Origin: Alphaproteobacteria bacterium
GTDB lineage: Bacteria; Pseudomonadota; Alphaproteobacteria; SHVZ01
Direction of reading: 5' to 3'
Length of the DNA stretch: 36,621 bases
Assembly: GCA_016869375.1 (NCBI GenBank)
Contig: VGEH01000028.1
Coordinates: forward strand, 1-36,621
The notes under the pieces were generated by a model. It worked only from the letters and a program-made list of their open reading frames with translations. It had not been told where the DNA came from and ran no database searches. Shown one piece after another: positions 1 through 8,197 of this stretch. A program made the translations under genes and the position numbers. Position 1 is the stretch's first letter. Each line of letters begins with the position of its first letter.

Positions 1-396
1 GAGGACGATGGCGACGCGGTCCGGATTATTGAGGGCGTAGGTCTTCGGCATGATCTCGCCGAAGACGAGCACCAGCACCGTCATCCCCGCGGTCGCATAG
101 GCGACGCCGACCTCGCCGAATATGGCGATCAGCGCGCTTGTCGCCAGCGCCGAGGCCAGGATGTTGACGAGATTGTTGCTGACCAGGACCGTGCCGATCA
201 GGCTCTCCGAGTGCGCGCGGATCTCGTTGACGATCTTGGCGCGACGCGAGCCTTGTCGTGCGAGCGCGTGCAGCCGTGGCCGCGAGGCCGCCGTCATCGC
301 CGTCTCGGCCATCGAAAAGAAGGCGGAGATGACCAGGAGCACGGCGATCGTGATCACGACCGCCAGCAGCTCGGATTCGCCGTGGAAGAACGGCAT
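1..396 (-). CDS. CorC/HlyC (CNNM, DUF21) family membrane protein, N-terminal part
   Basis: The visible 132 residues are the start of a CNNM/DUF21 transmembrane domain, the N-terminal part of the CorC/HlyC 'hemolysin-like' family linked to Mg2+/Co2+ transport. Seen: an N-terminal hydrophobic helix (about residues 9-24), the motif FFSMAETAM, a stretch LIGTVLVSNNLVNI, and the hallmark VFGEIMPKT before the left edge cuts the gene. The usual CBS pair and CorC_HlyC domain would lie outside. The ATG at 396 is 9 bases after the aroB stop, so it is probably the third gene of an aroK-aroB operon, an order common in alphaproteobacteria. Substrate is inferred from family only; some members are not proven transporters. 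Confidence 0.87.
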   Translation of the reverse strand, partial: MPFFHGESELLAVVITIAVLLVISAFFSMAETAMTAASRPRLHALARQGSRRAKIVNEIRAHSESLIGTVLVSNNLVNILASALATSALIAIFGEVGVAYATAGMTVLVLVFGEIMPKTYALNNPDRVAIVL

Positions 397-405
397 GGGG
401 TAGCC

Positions 406-1527
406 TCAGGCGGCGAGAGCGGCGGCGAGCACCGCCTCGACGTCGCCCGGCCTCACGTCGCGCGTGATGAAGGCCTCGCCGATGCGACGGGCGAGAATGA
501 ATGTGAGCTTGCCGTCGACCACCTTCTTGTCGCGTCCCATGTGATCGATCAGGCGCTCGGGCGGCCAGTTTCGGCCGGCGAGGCCGGTAGGCAGGCCGAC
601 GCGCCTAAGATGGCGGCGCGTCCGTGCCGCGTCCGCCGGGGGGCAGAGGCCGAGCCGTGCCGAGAGGTCGAAAGCCATCGTCATGCCGATGGCGACGGCC
701 TCGCCGTGCAGCATCTCGGATCCATAGCCGAGCTCGGATTCGAAGGCGTGGCCGAAGGTATGGCCGAGATTGAGCAGCGCCCGCTCGCCAGTCTCGCGCT
801 CGTCGGCGGCGACGATGCGCGCCTTCATGCGGCAGGAATGCGCGACCGCGTGTCGGCGCTCAGGTCCGTCCTTTTCGAGGACCGCGGCGGCATTCGCCTC
901 CAGCCAGTCGAAGAACGCGGCATCGCCGAGGAGCCCGTACTTGACCACTTCGGCATAGCCGGCGAGGAGCTCGCGGCGCGGCAGCGTATCGAGCACGGAG
1001 GTGTCTGCGAGCACCAGCCGAGGCTGGTGGAAGGCGCCGACCAGGTTCTTGCCGTGCGGGGTGTTGATGCCGGTCTTGCCGCCGACGGAGCTATCGACCT
1101 GGGCCAGCAGCGTGGTCGGGATCTGCACGAAGTCGATGCCGCGGAGCACCAGCGCCGCCGCGACGCCGGTGAGATCGCCGATGACGCCGCCTCCGAGCGC
1201 CACCAGCATCGTGCGGCGCTCGATCCGGCGATCGAGCAGCCCTTCGGCCAATTGCTGCAGATGCGCGAAGTCCTTGGTGCCTTCGCCGGGCGGCAGGACG
1301 ACCCGGTCATGGGCGATCCCGGCGCGATCCAGCGATGCCGTGAGTCGGTCGAGATGCAGGCGGGCGACGGTCTCGTCGGTGACGATGACCACGCGGCGCT
1401 GCGCCAGCACGGGCAGCATATGCGTACCGGCCTCTTCGATCACACCGGGGCCGACCAGGATCTGGTAGCTGCGCGCGCCGAGGGCGACTCCGACCTGCTC
1501 GCTCGTATTGTGGCCGTCGCCGCTCAC
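406..1527 (-). CDS. aroB: 3-dehydroquinate synthase
   Basis: AroB converts DAHP to 3-dehydroquinate, the second step of the shikimate pathway; it is cytosolic and uses NAD+ and a divalent metal. The 373-residue product has the NAD-binding GGGVIGD (about 112-118), DSSVGGKTGIN (about 145-155), metal-site segments AEVVKYGL, LNLGHTFGHA and HGEAVAIGM, all in family order. Length is normal. The start is the GTG at 1527, which overlaps the aroK stop as GTGA (translational coupling). The same frame stays open much further upstream, but that extension lies antisense to or out of frame with aroK and shows no family similarity, so it is not coding. The downstream neighbour is the CorC-like gene. Confidence 0.96.
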   Translation of the reverse strand: MSGDGHNTSEQVGVALGARSYQILVGPGVIEEAGTHMLPVLAQRRVVIVTDETVARLHLDRLTASLDRAGIAHDRVVLPPGEGTKDFAHLQQLAEGLLDRRIERRTMLVALGGGVIGDLTGVAAALVLRGIDFVQIPTTLLAQVDSSVGGKTGINTPHGKNLVGAFHQPRLVLADTSVLDTLPRRELLAGYAEVVKYGLLGDAAFFDWLEANAAAVLEKDGPERRHAVAHSCRMKARIVAADERETGERALLNLGHTFGHAFESELGYGSEMLHGEAVAIGMTMAFDLSARLGLCPPADAARTRRHLRRVGLPTGLAGRNWPPERLIDHMGRDKKVVDGKLTFILARRIGEAFITRDVRPGDVEAVLAAALAA

Positions 1528-2147
1528 GGCACCGGTGCTTCCGTCGAGTCGACCGGTGCCAGGGCCTGAAGGCCCGCGATCACCGCATCGACGGTGACGT
1601 CGGGAGGCGCGTCGCGCGTATCGACGGTGACGTCGGCTTCGGCATAGATCGGGTAGCGTTGTGCCATCAGGGCAGAGAGGACTTCCTTCGGATCGCCGCG
1701 CTTGAGCAGGGGGCGGTTGGCGCGGCGCGAGACGCGGTGCAGCAGCAACTCGAGGTCGGCACGAAGCCAGACCGAGACCCCGCGTGCCTTCACGGTGCCG
1801 CGAGTCTCGTGGTCCATGAAGGCGCCGCCGCCGGTAGCGATCACCTGCACCGGCTCCTCGAGCAGGCGGCCGATCACTCGGCGCTCGCAGTCCCGGAAAG
1901 CTCGTTCCCCGTACATCTCGAAGATCGTCTCTATCGTGCAGCCGGCCGCGGTCTCGATTTCGTGGTCGGAATCGACGAAGGCGAGGCCGAGCCGTTGCGC
2001 CAGCCGACGTCCGATCGAGGTCTTGCCGGCCCCCATCAGGCCGACCAGGACCACCGAGCGGGACGGCCGGAAGCCGGCGCCCGCGGGAGTCAGTGGATCG
2101 CGCGCCACCGTCGCCGCCGCAGAGTCGCCACGATTGAAGTCTATCAT
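1524..2147 (-). CDS. aroK: Shikimate kinase
   Basis: AroK phosphorylates the shikimate 3-hydroxyl with ATP (fifth step of chorismate synthesis). Seen in the 207-residue product: Walker A GLMGAGKT (36-43), shikimate-binding DSD (59-61), the R in FRD (85), the GGG motif (106-108), and the lid RPLLK (145-149). An N-terminal tail of about 28 residues precedes the core, as is common in alphaproteobacteria. I chose the ATG at 2147; a GTG at 2210 in the same frame would add 21 residues but would lie upstream of the only promoter-like sequence I can find. The 3' end overlaps aroB by 4 bases, so the two are coupled. Confidence 0.94.
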   Translation of the reverse strand: MIDFNRGDSAAATVARDPLTPAGAGFRPSRSVVLVGLMGAGKTSIGRRLAQRLGLAFVDSDHEIETAAGCTIETIFEMYGERAFRDCERRVIGRLLEEPVQVIATGGGAFMDHETRGTVKARGVSVWLRADLELLLHRVSRRANRPLLKRGDPKEVLSALMAQRYPIYAEADVTVDTRDAPPDVTVDAVIAGLQALAPVDSTEAPVP

Positions 2148-2174
2148 CCTCGTCTCGGCCTGTCGCCGGGCCGA

Positions 2175-2204
2175 GGTATAGGCTATCAAGGGGGTGGAAG
2201 CCAA
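2175..2204 (-). promoter_or_regulatory. Possible sigma-70 promoter for aroK-aroB
   Basis: On the minus strand TTGGCT (2204-2199) and TATACC (2180-2175) are separated by 18 bases, a weak match to -35/-10 boxes. It would start transcription about 20 bases upstream of the ATG at 2147. It lies in the divergent gap before the plus-strand gene at 2255. Pattern match only. Confidence 0.3.
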
Positions 2205-2254
2205 CCGCACCCTGCGGAGAGCTTTGGGAAAATGGGGGGATCGGACCTAAACGG

Positions 2255-2416
2255 ATGGCGGAAGGCAAGGCGGTGAAATCGCGTCTCGCTCTCGTGCTCG
2301 GCATCGTCGGCGTTGCCGTCGGGGCTGGACTGTTCGCATTCCTCGCAACCTGGACGATCCCGGCACCCTCGGCCACGGTCGAGCGGGTCATTTCGAATGA
2401 CAAGTTTAGTCGTTAA
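2255..2416 (+). CDS. Small single-pass membrane protein, 53 residues
   Basis: A short frame begins ATG-GCG-GAA at 2255 and ends TAA at 2414-2416. The product has a basic N-terminus (K5, K8, R10), one hydrophobic helix at about residues 11-31 (rich in L, V, G, A) and a polar tail ending NDKFSR. The basic residues before the helix suggest an N-in, C-out single-span protein. It overlaps the start of the next gene, at 2397, by 20 bases, so the two are probably coupled. Function unknown. Evidence for coding is the plausible topology, the position directly before a secreted-protein gene and the overlap; no homologue was recognised. Confidence 0.6.
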   Translation: MAEGKAVKSRLALVLGIVGVAVGAGLFAFLATWTIPAPSATVERVISNDKFSR

Positions 2417-4214
2417 GGGCGCGCTCGCTGCCGGGCTCGGCGTCGCGCTTTGGTCCGCGGCCGCCTTGGCCCAGGCCTCGGGTCCCCTCCGGCTCGTGCC
2501 GGTGCATCCTGCGCCGCCTGCCGCTACCGAGGTCAAGCCGGCCGAGGAGCTTAAGGAGGCGAAGCCGGCCGAAACCGAGGGCGCTCCGTCCGCGCCGGGC
2601 GCGGTGGTCACGTCGCCAAGCTCGCCGCAGTCCGGCATCCAGGTCGACACGCTGCAGGTGGTCGACGCGGATTCGGTCGGTGTTCTCACAGCCGCCGACG
2701 GTGCCCTGCCGACGACGCTGTGGCGCGGCACACCGCGGCCGCTCGCCGAGCGCTTGATCGCCCTGTTGCCGGCGCTGCCGGAGTCGCGCGTCAGCCGCGA
2801 TCTCACGCGACGGCTGTTGCTCTCGCCGGCACTGCTGCCGGACGGCCCGCCGGCCGAGCCGAAGCTGCTGGCGTTGCGCGCCGAGAAGCTGGCGGCCATG
2901 GGCGAGGTTTCGTCCGTCGATCGGCTGCTCAAGGCGATGCCGTCGCGCATCACGGATGAACGCCTCGCGCGGCTCAAGCTCGACTCGGCCTATCTCCTGT
3001 TCGACTCCAATGGTGCCTGCGCGGAGATCCGACGCGTGCTCGGTGTCAGCCGCACCGAGGCGGCGCAGCGAGGGCAGGCCTTCTGCCAGGCGCTCGCCGG
3101 CAATGGCGGTCAGGCCGAGTTGTCGCTTCGCCTGCTGACCGAGCAGGGCTTCAAGCCGGATCCGACTTACGACATGCTGATGGACGCCTTGATCAACGGC
3201 ACGCGGCCGCGCCTGGCCGCGATCAAGGATCTCCGACCGATGGATCTCGCGCTTCTACGCGCGGCTAAGCAGCCGGCGCCGCCGGATGCGGCGACGTCGC
3301 GAGTTCCGACCGTGTGGTGGCCGCTCGCGGACTCGCCCTCGACCGAGGCCGGCATGCGGCTCGCGCTTGCCGAGCGGCTTGAGGCGGCAGGCCTCTGGTC
3401 GGTGGCGCAGCGGACCAAGGTCATTCTCGAGGCCGATCTCCCGGCCGAACTGCTCGACAATCCGCTGAGCCGTGCGGAGGCGGATTCGAGCGCGCGCGGC
3501 CGCGCCATTCTCCGCCGCGCGCTCGACCGCCAGCAAACGCCGCTGGCACGCGCGCAGGTCATCGACAAGGCGCTGGCGCTTGGCGCCAAGAACAACGTCT
3601 TTGCCGGCGAGGCGCGTCTCTACGCGCAGGCGATCCAGGGGATCGAGCCCAGCGTCGACCTCAACTGGTTCGCGCCGGCCGCCGCTCGAGCGCTCATCGT
3701 CGTCGGGCGCCTGGATGCGGCGCGCGGCTGGCTGCAGGTGATCGAGGCGCCGCGCGACGATGCGACCCGTGCCGCCGCCGACCGCTTGTGGGCGCTGGGA
3801 CGACTTGCCGGTGGCGACGCTCTCGAGCCCTGGCGGGCCGATCGTCTCGATGGCTGGGTCGGGCGCACCAAGGCGCAGCCCGAAGAGGCACAGCGGCTCG
3901 CGCGCTTGCTCGCCCTGATGGAAGCAATCGGCGAGCCCGTCGATGGTCGGCTCTGGCGCGATCTCGTCGCCGATGGCGATCGTCGGCCGGTGGCGATGCC
4001 GTCCCCGGCACTCCTGCCTTCGCTTGCCGACGCGGCCGCGAATGACCGTCTCGGCGAGGGGATCGCTTTCGCCGCGCTGGCGCTCGGCGAGACGCGTCTT
4101 GCCGACCTGCCGCCGCCCGTGCTCGGTCCGGTCGTCGCCGGCCTCGCCCGGCTCGGGCTGCTGCCCGAGGCCCGCGCGCTCGCGGTCGAAGCGGCGGTTG
4201 CTGCCGGCTTGTGA
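2397..4214 (+). CDS. Secreted helical-repeat protein of unknown function
   Basis: The 605-residue product starts with a Sec-type signal peptide (basic K7, hydrophobic core about 8-24, likely cleavage after ALAQA near residue 27). A Pro/Glu/Ala/Lys-rich segment (about 30-80) follows, then a long all-helical region rich in Leu, Ala, Arg and Glu with repeated short helices, resembling a TPR-like or other alpha-solenoid fold; no catalytic motif is visible. The ATG at 2397 is preferred over an in-frame upstream start at 2313 because it puts the signal peptide at the N-terminus. The stop overlaps the xerD start (GTGA). The location in the periplasm or outer envelope is inferred from the signal. A conserved hypothetical at this locus in related bacteria, by my recollection. 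Confidence 0.85.
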   Translation: MTSLVVKGALAAGLGVALWSAAALAQASGPLRLVPVHPAPPAATEVKPAEELKEAKPAETEGAPSAPGAVVTSPSSPQSGIQVDTLQVVDADSVGVLTAADGALPTTLWRGTPRPLAERLIALLPALPESRVSRDLTRRLLLSPALLPDGPPAEPKLLALRAEKLAAMGEVSSVDRLLKAMPSRITDERLARLKLDSAYLLFDSNGACAEIRRVLGVSRTEAAQRGQAFCQALAGNGGQAELSLRLLTEQGFKPDPTYDMLMDALINGTRPRLAAIKDLRPMDLALLRAAKQPAPPDAATSRVPTVWWPLADSPSTEAGMRLALAERLEAAGLWSVAQRTKVILEADLPAELLDNPLSRAEADSSARGRAILRRALDRQQTPLARAQVIDKALALGAKNNVFAGEARLYAQAIQGIEPSVDLNWFAPAAARALIVVGRLDAARGWLQVIEAPRDDATRAAADRLWALGRLAGGDALEPWRADRLDGWVGRTKAQPEEAQRLARLLALMEAIGEPVDGRLWRDLVADGDRRPVAMPSPALLPSLADAAANDRLGEGIAFAALALGETRLADLPPPVLGPVVAGLARLGLLPEARALAVEAAVAAGL

Positions 4215-5119
4215 GCCGCGACCGTCACATTGAATCGTTCCTGGAGATGATGGCGGCCGAGCGTGGCGCCGCGGCGAACACGCTGGCTGCCTATCGCCGT
4301 GACCTCGAGGACTTTTCTGCCTACGCCCGCAAGCGCGGCCATGCTGGCGCAGTGGCGTCGAGCGACGATCTCCGCGCCTATCTCGCCGCGCTCGACGCCT
4401 CCGGCATGTCGGCACGCACGCAGGCAAGGCGGCTTTCGGCGCTTCGCCAGTTCCACCGCTTCCTGCTCGAGGAGGGCGTCCGCAGCGACGATCCGACCGC
4501 GATCCTGGACGCGCCCAAGCTCGGTCGGCCGCTGCCGAAGGTGCTCAGCGAGAAGGAAGTCATCCGGCTGATCGACACGGCGCGCGAAGGCGGCGGCCTC
4601 GAAGGAACACGTTTGATCGCTCTGCTCGAGCTGATCTACGGAACCGGGCTGCGCGTCTCGGAGCTCGTGGGGCTGCCGGTCTCGGCGCTTCGCCGCGACG
4701 CGCCGGTGCTGCTGGTCCGGGGCAAGGGCGACAAGGAGCGGCTGGTCCCTCTGACCAAGGCCGCGATCGAGGCGGTCGCCGCCTATCGTGCCGAGCGCGA
4801 TCGGCTTCCGGCGGCTAAGGACTCGCCCTGGCTCTTCCCCTCACGGGGCAGCTCGGGGCACCTCACCCGGCAGCGTTTCGCCCAGTCCTTGAAGGAGGTC
4901 GCGGTCTCGGCCGGCATCGACCCGCGGCGGCTCTCGCCCCATGTGCTCCGGCACGCCTTCGCCACCCACCTGATCGACCGTGGCGCCGATCTCCGCAGCG
5001 TGCAGCAGATGCTGGGCCATGCCGACATCGCCACCACCCAGATCTATACCCATGTCGCCCAGGACCGCCTTGGTCGCCTGGTCTCCGAGCGGCATCCGCT
5101 CTCCCGGCGCCGGCGTTAA
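4211..5119 (+). CDS. xerD: Tyrosine recombinase XerD
   Basis: XerD acts with XerC at dif to resolve chromosome dimers at division. The 302-residue protein has a SAM-like N-terminal DNA-binding domain (about 5-90) and a catalytic domain with the full set of active-site residues: R148 (GTGLRVSEL), K172 (GKGDKER), H244 and R247 (SPHVLRHAF), H270 (LGHADI) and nucleophile Y279 (TQIYTHV). The start is a GTG overlapping the previous stop by 4 bases. XerC and XerD are hard to tell apart by eye; the accA neighbourhood favours XerD. No phage or integron context is present, so this is the housekeeping enzyme. Confidence 0.93.
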   Translation: MSRDRHIESFLEMMAAERGAAANTLAAYRRDLEDFSAYARKRGHAGAVASSDDLRAYLAALDASGMSARTQARRLSALRQFHRFLLEEGVRSDDPTAILDAPKLGRPLPKVLSEKEVIRLIDTAREGGGLEGTRLIALLELIYGTGLRVSELVGLPVSALRRDAPVLLVRGKGDKERLVPLTKAAIEAVAAYRAERDRLPAAKDSPWLFPSRGSSGHLTRQRFAQSLKEVAVSAGIDPRRLSPHVLRHAFATHLIDRGADLRSVQQMLGHADIATTQIYTHVAQDRLGRLVSERHPLSRRRR

Positions 5120-5148
5120 TTGACTTTGCCGGCCTTTGCCCGTATCCG
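5120..5148 (+). promoter_or_regulatory. Probable sigma-70 promoter for accA
   Basis: TTGACT (5120-5125) and TATCCG (5143-5148) are separated by exactly 17 bases, immediately after the xerD stop. Transcription would begin near 5155, leaving a short leader before the accA ATG at 5172. The -35 box is 5/6, the -10 weaker (3/6 to 4/6). Confidence 0.5.
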
Positions 5149-5171
5149 GGCCGTTCCCCAGGGATAGATGG

Positions 5172-6128
5172 ATGAAGCAGTTCCTCGATTTCGAGAAGCC
5201 GGTCGCCGAGCTTGAAGGCAAGATCGAGGAGCTTCGCCATCTAAGCGACGGCGGCGGCGTCAACATCGCCGAGGAAGTCGCCAAGCTTCAGGTCAAGGTC
5301 GAGCGCCAGCTCAGGACCACCTACCAGAAGCTGACGCCCTGGCAGAAGGTCCAGGTCGCCCGCCATCCCGATCGCCCGCACGCCTCGGATGCGATCCAGC
5401 GCCTGGTCGAGGATTTCACGCCGCTCGCCGGAGACCGCGTCTTCGCCGAGGACCGTTCCGTGCTCGGCGGCATCGGCCGCTTCCGCGGCTTCTCGGCGGT
5501 CGTGATCGGCACGGAGAAGGGCGCCACCACCGAGGCGCGCGTCCGCCACAATTTCGGCATGGCCAAGCCCGAGGGCTATCGCAAGGCGCGGCGCCTGATG
5601 GAGCTCGCTGATCGTTTCGGCCTGCCGGTGCTGACCTTCGTCGACACCGCCGGCGCCTATCCGGGCATCGATGCCGAGGCGCGCGGCCAGGCCGAGGCGA
5701 TCGCCCGCTCGATCGAGACCTGTTTGCGCCTGCGCGTGCCGATGATCGCCTGCATCATCGGCGAGGGCGGCTCGGGCGGCGCCATCGCCATCGCCTCCGG
5801 CAACCACGTGATCATGTTCGAGCACGCGGTCTATTCGGTGATCTCGCCGGAAGGCTGCGCCTCGATCCTCTGGCGCTCGGCCGAGCAGGCTCAGGATGCG
5901 GCGGAGGCGATGAAGCTGACGGCGCAGGACCTGCAGAAGCTCGGCGTCATCGACGAGATCGTGCCCGAGCCGCTGGGCGGCGCGCATCGCCAGCCGGCGG
6001 AAGCGCTGGACGCTCTCGGCGACCGGATCGAAGCAGCTTTGAGGAAGCTCGCGCCGCTCGAGGGCGGCAGCCTTCGTGCCAAACGGCACGAGAAATTCCT
6101 CGAGATGGGCCGCCAGGGTCTCGCCTGA
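5172..6128 (+). CDS. accA: Acetyl-CoA carboxylase, carboxyltransferase subunit alpha
   Basis: AccA pairs with AccD to transfer the carboxyl group from carboxybiotin to acetyl-CoA, giving malonyl-CoA for fatty acid synthesis. The 318-residue product matches the family length (E. coli about 319). It opens with the typical FLDFEKPVAELEGKIEEL coiled region, followed by the crotonase-like core with FVDTAGAYPG, the oxyanion-type glycine run GEGGSGGAIAIA and YSVISPEGCASILW. I chose the ATG at 5172 (MKQFLDFEKP) over an upstream in-frame start at 5136, since the family begins here. It has its own promoter candidate and is followed by a convergent gene. Confidence 0.97.
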   Translation: MKQFLDFEKPVAELEGKIEELRHLSDGGGVNIAEEVAKLQVKVERQLRTTYQKLTPWQKVQVARHPDRPHASDAIQRLVEDFTPLAGDRVFAEDRSVLGGIGRFRGFSAVVIGTEKGATTEARVRHNFGMAKPEGYRKARRLMELADRFGLPVLTFVDTAGAYPGIDAEARGQAEAIARSIETCLRLRVPMIACIIGEGGSGGAIAIASGNHVIMFEHAVYSVISPEGCASILWRSAEQAQDAAEAMKLTAQDLQKLGVIDEIVPEPLGGAHRQPAEALDALGDRIEAALRKLAPLEGGSLRAKRHEKFLEMGRQGLA

Positions 6129-6161
6129 CGGTCCCCGTCTCGAGTCTAAATGATCTCGAGC

Positions 6162-7460
6162 CTAGAAAAACGTCCGCAGGCTCTCGACCACCTTGTACTT
6201 GTCGTCGACGACGTGGATCACCTGCCACTTGTCGAAGGTCGTGCACGGGTGGTTGATGCCGAAGCCGACCAGATCGCCGACCTTGAGCGGCGAGTTCGCC
6301 GGGACGTCGAGATAGCCGTGCTGGTCGTTCATGTTGACGCAGACATGGCCCTCGGGCATCGCCGCCGGCTTCGAATGCTTGCCCGGACGGAACCATTTGA
6401 TCGGCGTCGGCCAGCCGGAATCGGCACCCGCGTCGCGCCGACCCATGGTGACCAGCACGCGGGTCGGCTCGGGCCGCGACTGCACATAGGCCCAGACTTC
6501 GAGCGCCGGCTGCAGGCCCTGGCCGAGGCTGCGCGCGACCTTGGAGCGCTTCAGCACATCGGCGAAAGCCTTGGCGTAGGAAGCTTCGTCATGGGTCAGG
6601 TAGCAGCCCGAGCGGATGACGATGCGGGCCTTGCGGTCGAGCTTGGCCTTGGCGAAGCGCTCGACCACGCGGTCATAGAAAGAGGAGCCCCCGGCCGAGA
6701 GCAGCACCTCGCCCTTGGCGTAGAGGCCGGCCTTGCCGACCTCGACCGCGATGTCGGCAAGGAAGTCGAGGAAGGCATCGACTTGGCGCTGACTGTCCTT
6801 CGGGTTCTTGCCACGGATCAGGCCCTCGAAGCCCTCGACGCCGCGGAGCGACAGATACGGCGCGGCGGCAGAGATCGCCTTGGCCACCTTCATCGCGGTC
6901 TTGAAATCGCGCACGCCTGTGCGTCCGCCGGGAATGCCGCCCTCGAGCAGCACCTGCAGCGGCCGGCCCGGCTTCTCCTTCTTCGCCGCGTCGGCCAGCA
7001 TCTTCACGCCCTCGACGGAGTCGACGAGGCAGTAGAAGTCGAAGCTCTTGTCCTTGCGAATCTCGTTCATCACGTAGCGGATGGCCTGCTTGCCGACGAG
7101 TTGGTTCGCCATGACGACGCGCTTGACCCCGTGGTCGCGGGCGACCTGGAGCTGATGGGTGTTGGCGACGGTGATGCCCCAAGCGCCGTCGTCGAGCTGG
7201 CGCTTGAACAGCTGCGGGCTCATCGTTGTCTTGCCGTGGGGGGCGAGGTAGGCGCCGGTCGCTTCGAGGAAGCGGCGCATCCAGGCGCTGTTCTGGGTCA
7301 ACGCCGAGTCCAGCAGCACGGCGGCCGGCAGCGGCAGGTCCTCCTTGAGGATGTTCCAGCGCTGGCCGCCGGTGCGCCCAAGCGCCATCGGCCGCTGGTT
7401 GCCCGGAACCCCCTTCATCTGGTGGTCGAGCGTCCAGCCTTTGAGATCCTTGAGATTCAT
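6162..7460 (-). CDS. D-serine dehydratase-like (DSD1/D-threonine aldolase type) PLP enzyme
   Basis: The 432-residue protein belongs to the fold-type III PLP family with an alanine-racemase-like N-terminal barrel and the D-serine dehydratase-like C-terminal domain. Seen: the PLP lysine in PHGKTTM (K77), barrel segments GITVANTHQL and VLLEGGIPGGRTG, RIVIRSGCYLTHD, and C-terminal NDQHGYL plus INHPC (H404, C406), which match the metal-binding His/Cys of eukaryotic D-serine dehydratases. Expected reactions are dehydration of D-serine or cleavage of D-threonine or other beta-hydroxy-D-amino acids; the exact substrate cannot be read. The start at 7460 has a GGGGAG ribosome site 9 bases upstream, so it is preferred to 7484. 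Monocistronic, convergent with accA. Confidence 0.88.
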   Translation of the reverse strand: MNLKDLKGWTLDHQMKGVPGNQRPMALGRTGGQRWNILKEDLPLPAAVLLDSALTQNSAWMRRFLEATGAYLAPHGKTTMSPQLFKRQLDDGAWGITVANTHQLQVARDHGVKRVVMANQLVGKQAIRYVMNEIRKDKSFDFYCLVDSVEGVKMLADAAKKEKPGRPLQVLLEGGIPGGRTGVRDFKTAMKVAKAISAAAPYLSLRGVEGFEGLIRGKNPKDSQRQVDAFLDFLADIAVEVGKAGLYAKGEVLLSAGGSSFYDRVVERFAKAKLDRKARIVIRSGCYLTHDEASYAKAFADVLKRSKVARSLGQGLQPALEVWAYVQSRPEPTRVLVTMGRRDAGADSGWPTPIKWFRPGKHSKPAAMPEGHVCVNMNDQHGYLDVPANSPLKVGDLVGFGINHPCTTFDKWQVIHVVDDKYKVVESLRTFF

Positions 7461-7684
7461 CGCGTTCGACTCCCCTTGAGCCACGTTTCTCGTTGGAAAT
7501 ATCGGCCAGCATACACAGGGCGGTTCCGATTGGGCCGCGAAAAAATTCTTTCGATATGGAATAGGGGCGTCCCAGGTGCGTTGACGGGAGTGACGGGTCG
7601 GCTTGCTGGTCCGTCATGTGTACCGAGGCGGGGGCGCCGGATGTCGGTCTAGTGGGAAACCGCGGATAGGCGGATTGCGGCAGC

Positions 7685-8197
7685 ATGATCAGCCGCGCCG
7701 ATCTCCTGTCCCAGATTCCAGGGCTTCGCCGATATGCGCGTGCGCTGCTCCGCGATGCGGATCGCGCCGACGATCTGGTGCAGGACTGCCTCGAGCGCGC
7801 GCTCGGACGAGGACATCTGTGGCAGCCCCGACCTGGGGGCAAGGGGCTCAGAGGCTGGCTTTTCACGATCATGCACAATCTTCACATCGACCAGGCTCGC
7901 CGGCGGACCTCAATGCCCCCTGAGGTTCCGCTGGAGGCGAGCGGCCCGCTCGCCGAGCCGGCCCGGCAGACAGACCGGATCGCGCTCGGCGAGCTGGCCG
8001 CAGCAATGGACCGCCTTCCAGACGACCAGCGCCAGGTGCTGCTGCTCGTCGGTCTCGAGGGCATGAGCTATCGCGACGCTGCCGACGTGCTCGGCGTGCC
8101 GATCGGCACGGTGATGTCGCGGCTTGCGCGCGGCCGCGACCGGCTGCGTCAGGCGCTCGCGGGCGAGTCGACGCCTCCCTTGCGGAGGATCAAATGA
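7685..8197 (+). CDS. ECF-family RNA polymerase sigma factor
   Basis: The 170-residue protein has sigma region 2 (about residues 10-75; RRYARALLRDADRADDLVQDC for -10 recognition and core binding, then GWLFTIMHNLHIDQARRR) and region 4 (about 100-160; LPDDQRQVLLLVGLEGMSYRDAADVLGVPIGTVMSRLARGRDRLR). It lacks regions 1.1 and 3, as expected of group 4 sigma factors. It overlaps the next gene by 4 bases (ATGA), so sigma and anti-sigma are made together. The 224-base gap before it contains no convincing GGAAC-type autoregulatory promoter that I could align. The inducing stress is not evident. Confidence 0.92.
   Translation: MISRADLLSQIPGLRRYARALLRDADRADDLVQDCLERALGRGHLWQPRPGGKGLRGWLFTIMHNLHIDQARRRTSMPPEVPLEASGPLAEPARQTDRIALGELAAAMDRLPDDQRQVLLLVGLEGMSYRDAADVLGVPIGTVMSRLARGRDRLRQALAGESTPPLRRIK

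Noticed and set aside
406-2403. 665-residue minus-strand frame that includes aroB
   Set aside because: Only the part from the GTG at 1527 resembles AroB. The rest overlaps aroK in another frame and is a repetitive Arg/Pro/Gly-rich shadow.
4211-5119. Phage or integron integrase
   Set aside because: Housekeeping neighbours, normal Xer length and no attachment-site repeats or cargo genes; fits XerD.
6139-6160. CTCGAG...CTCGAG inverted repeat between accA and the PLP-enzyme gene as a bidirectional terminator
   Set aside because: Only a 6-bp stem with a 10-base loop and no T-run on either side; could be chance.
7625-7684. ECF-type promoter at GGGAAAC before the sigma gene
   Set aside because: The -35-like GGAAAC at the usual spacing would place the -10 element at the start codon.
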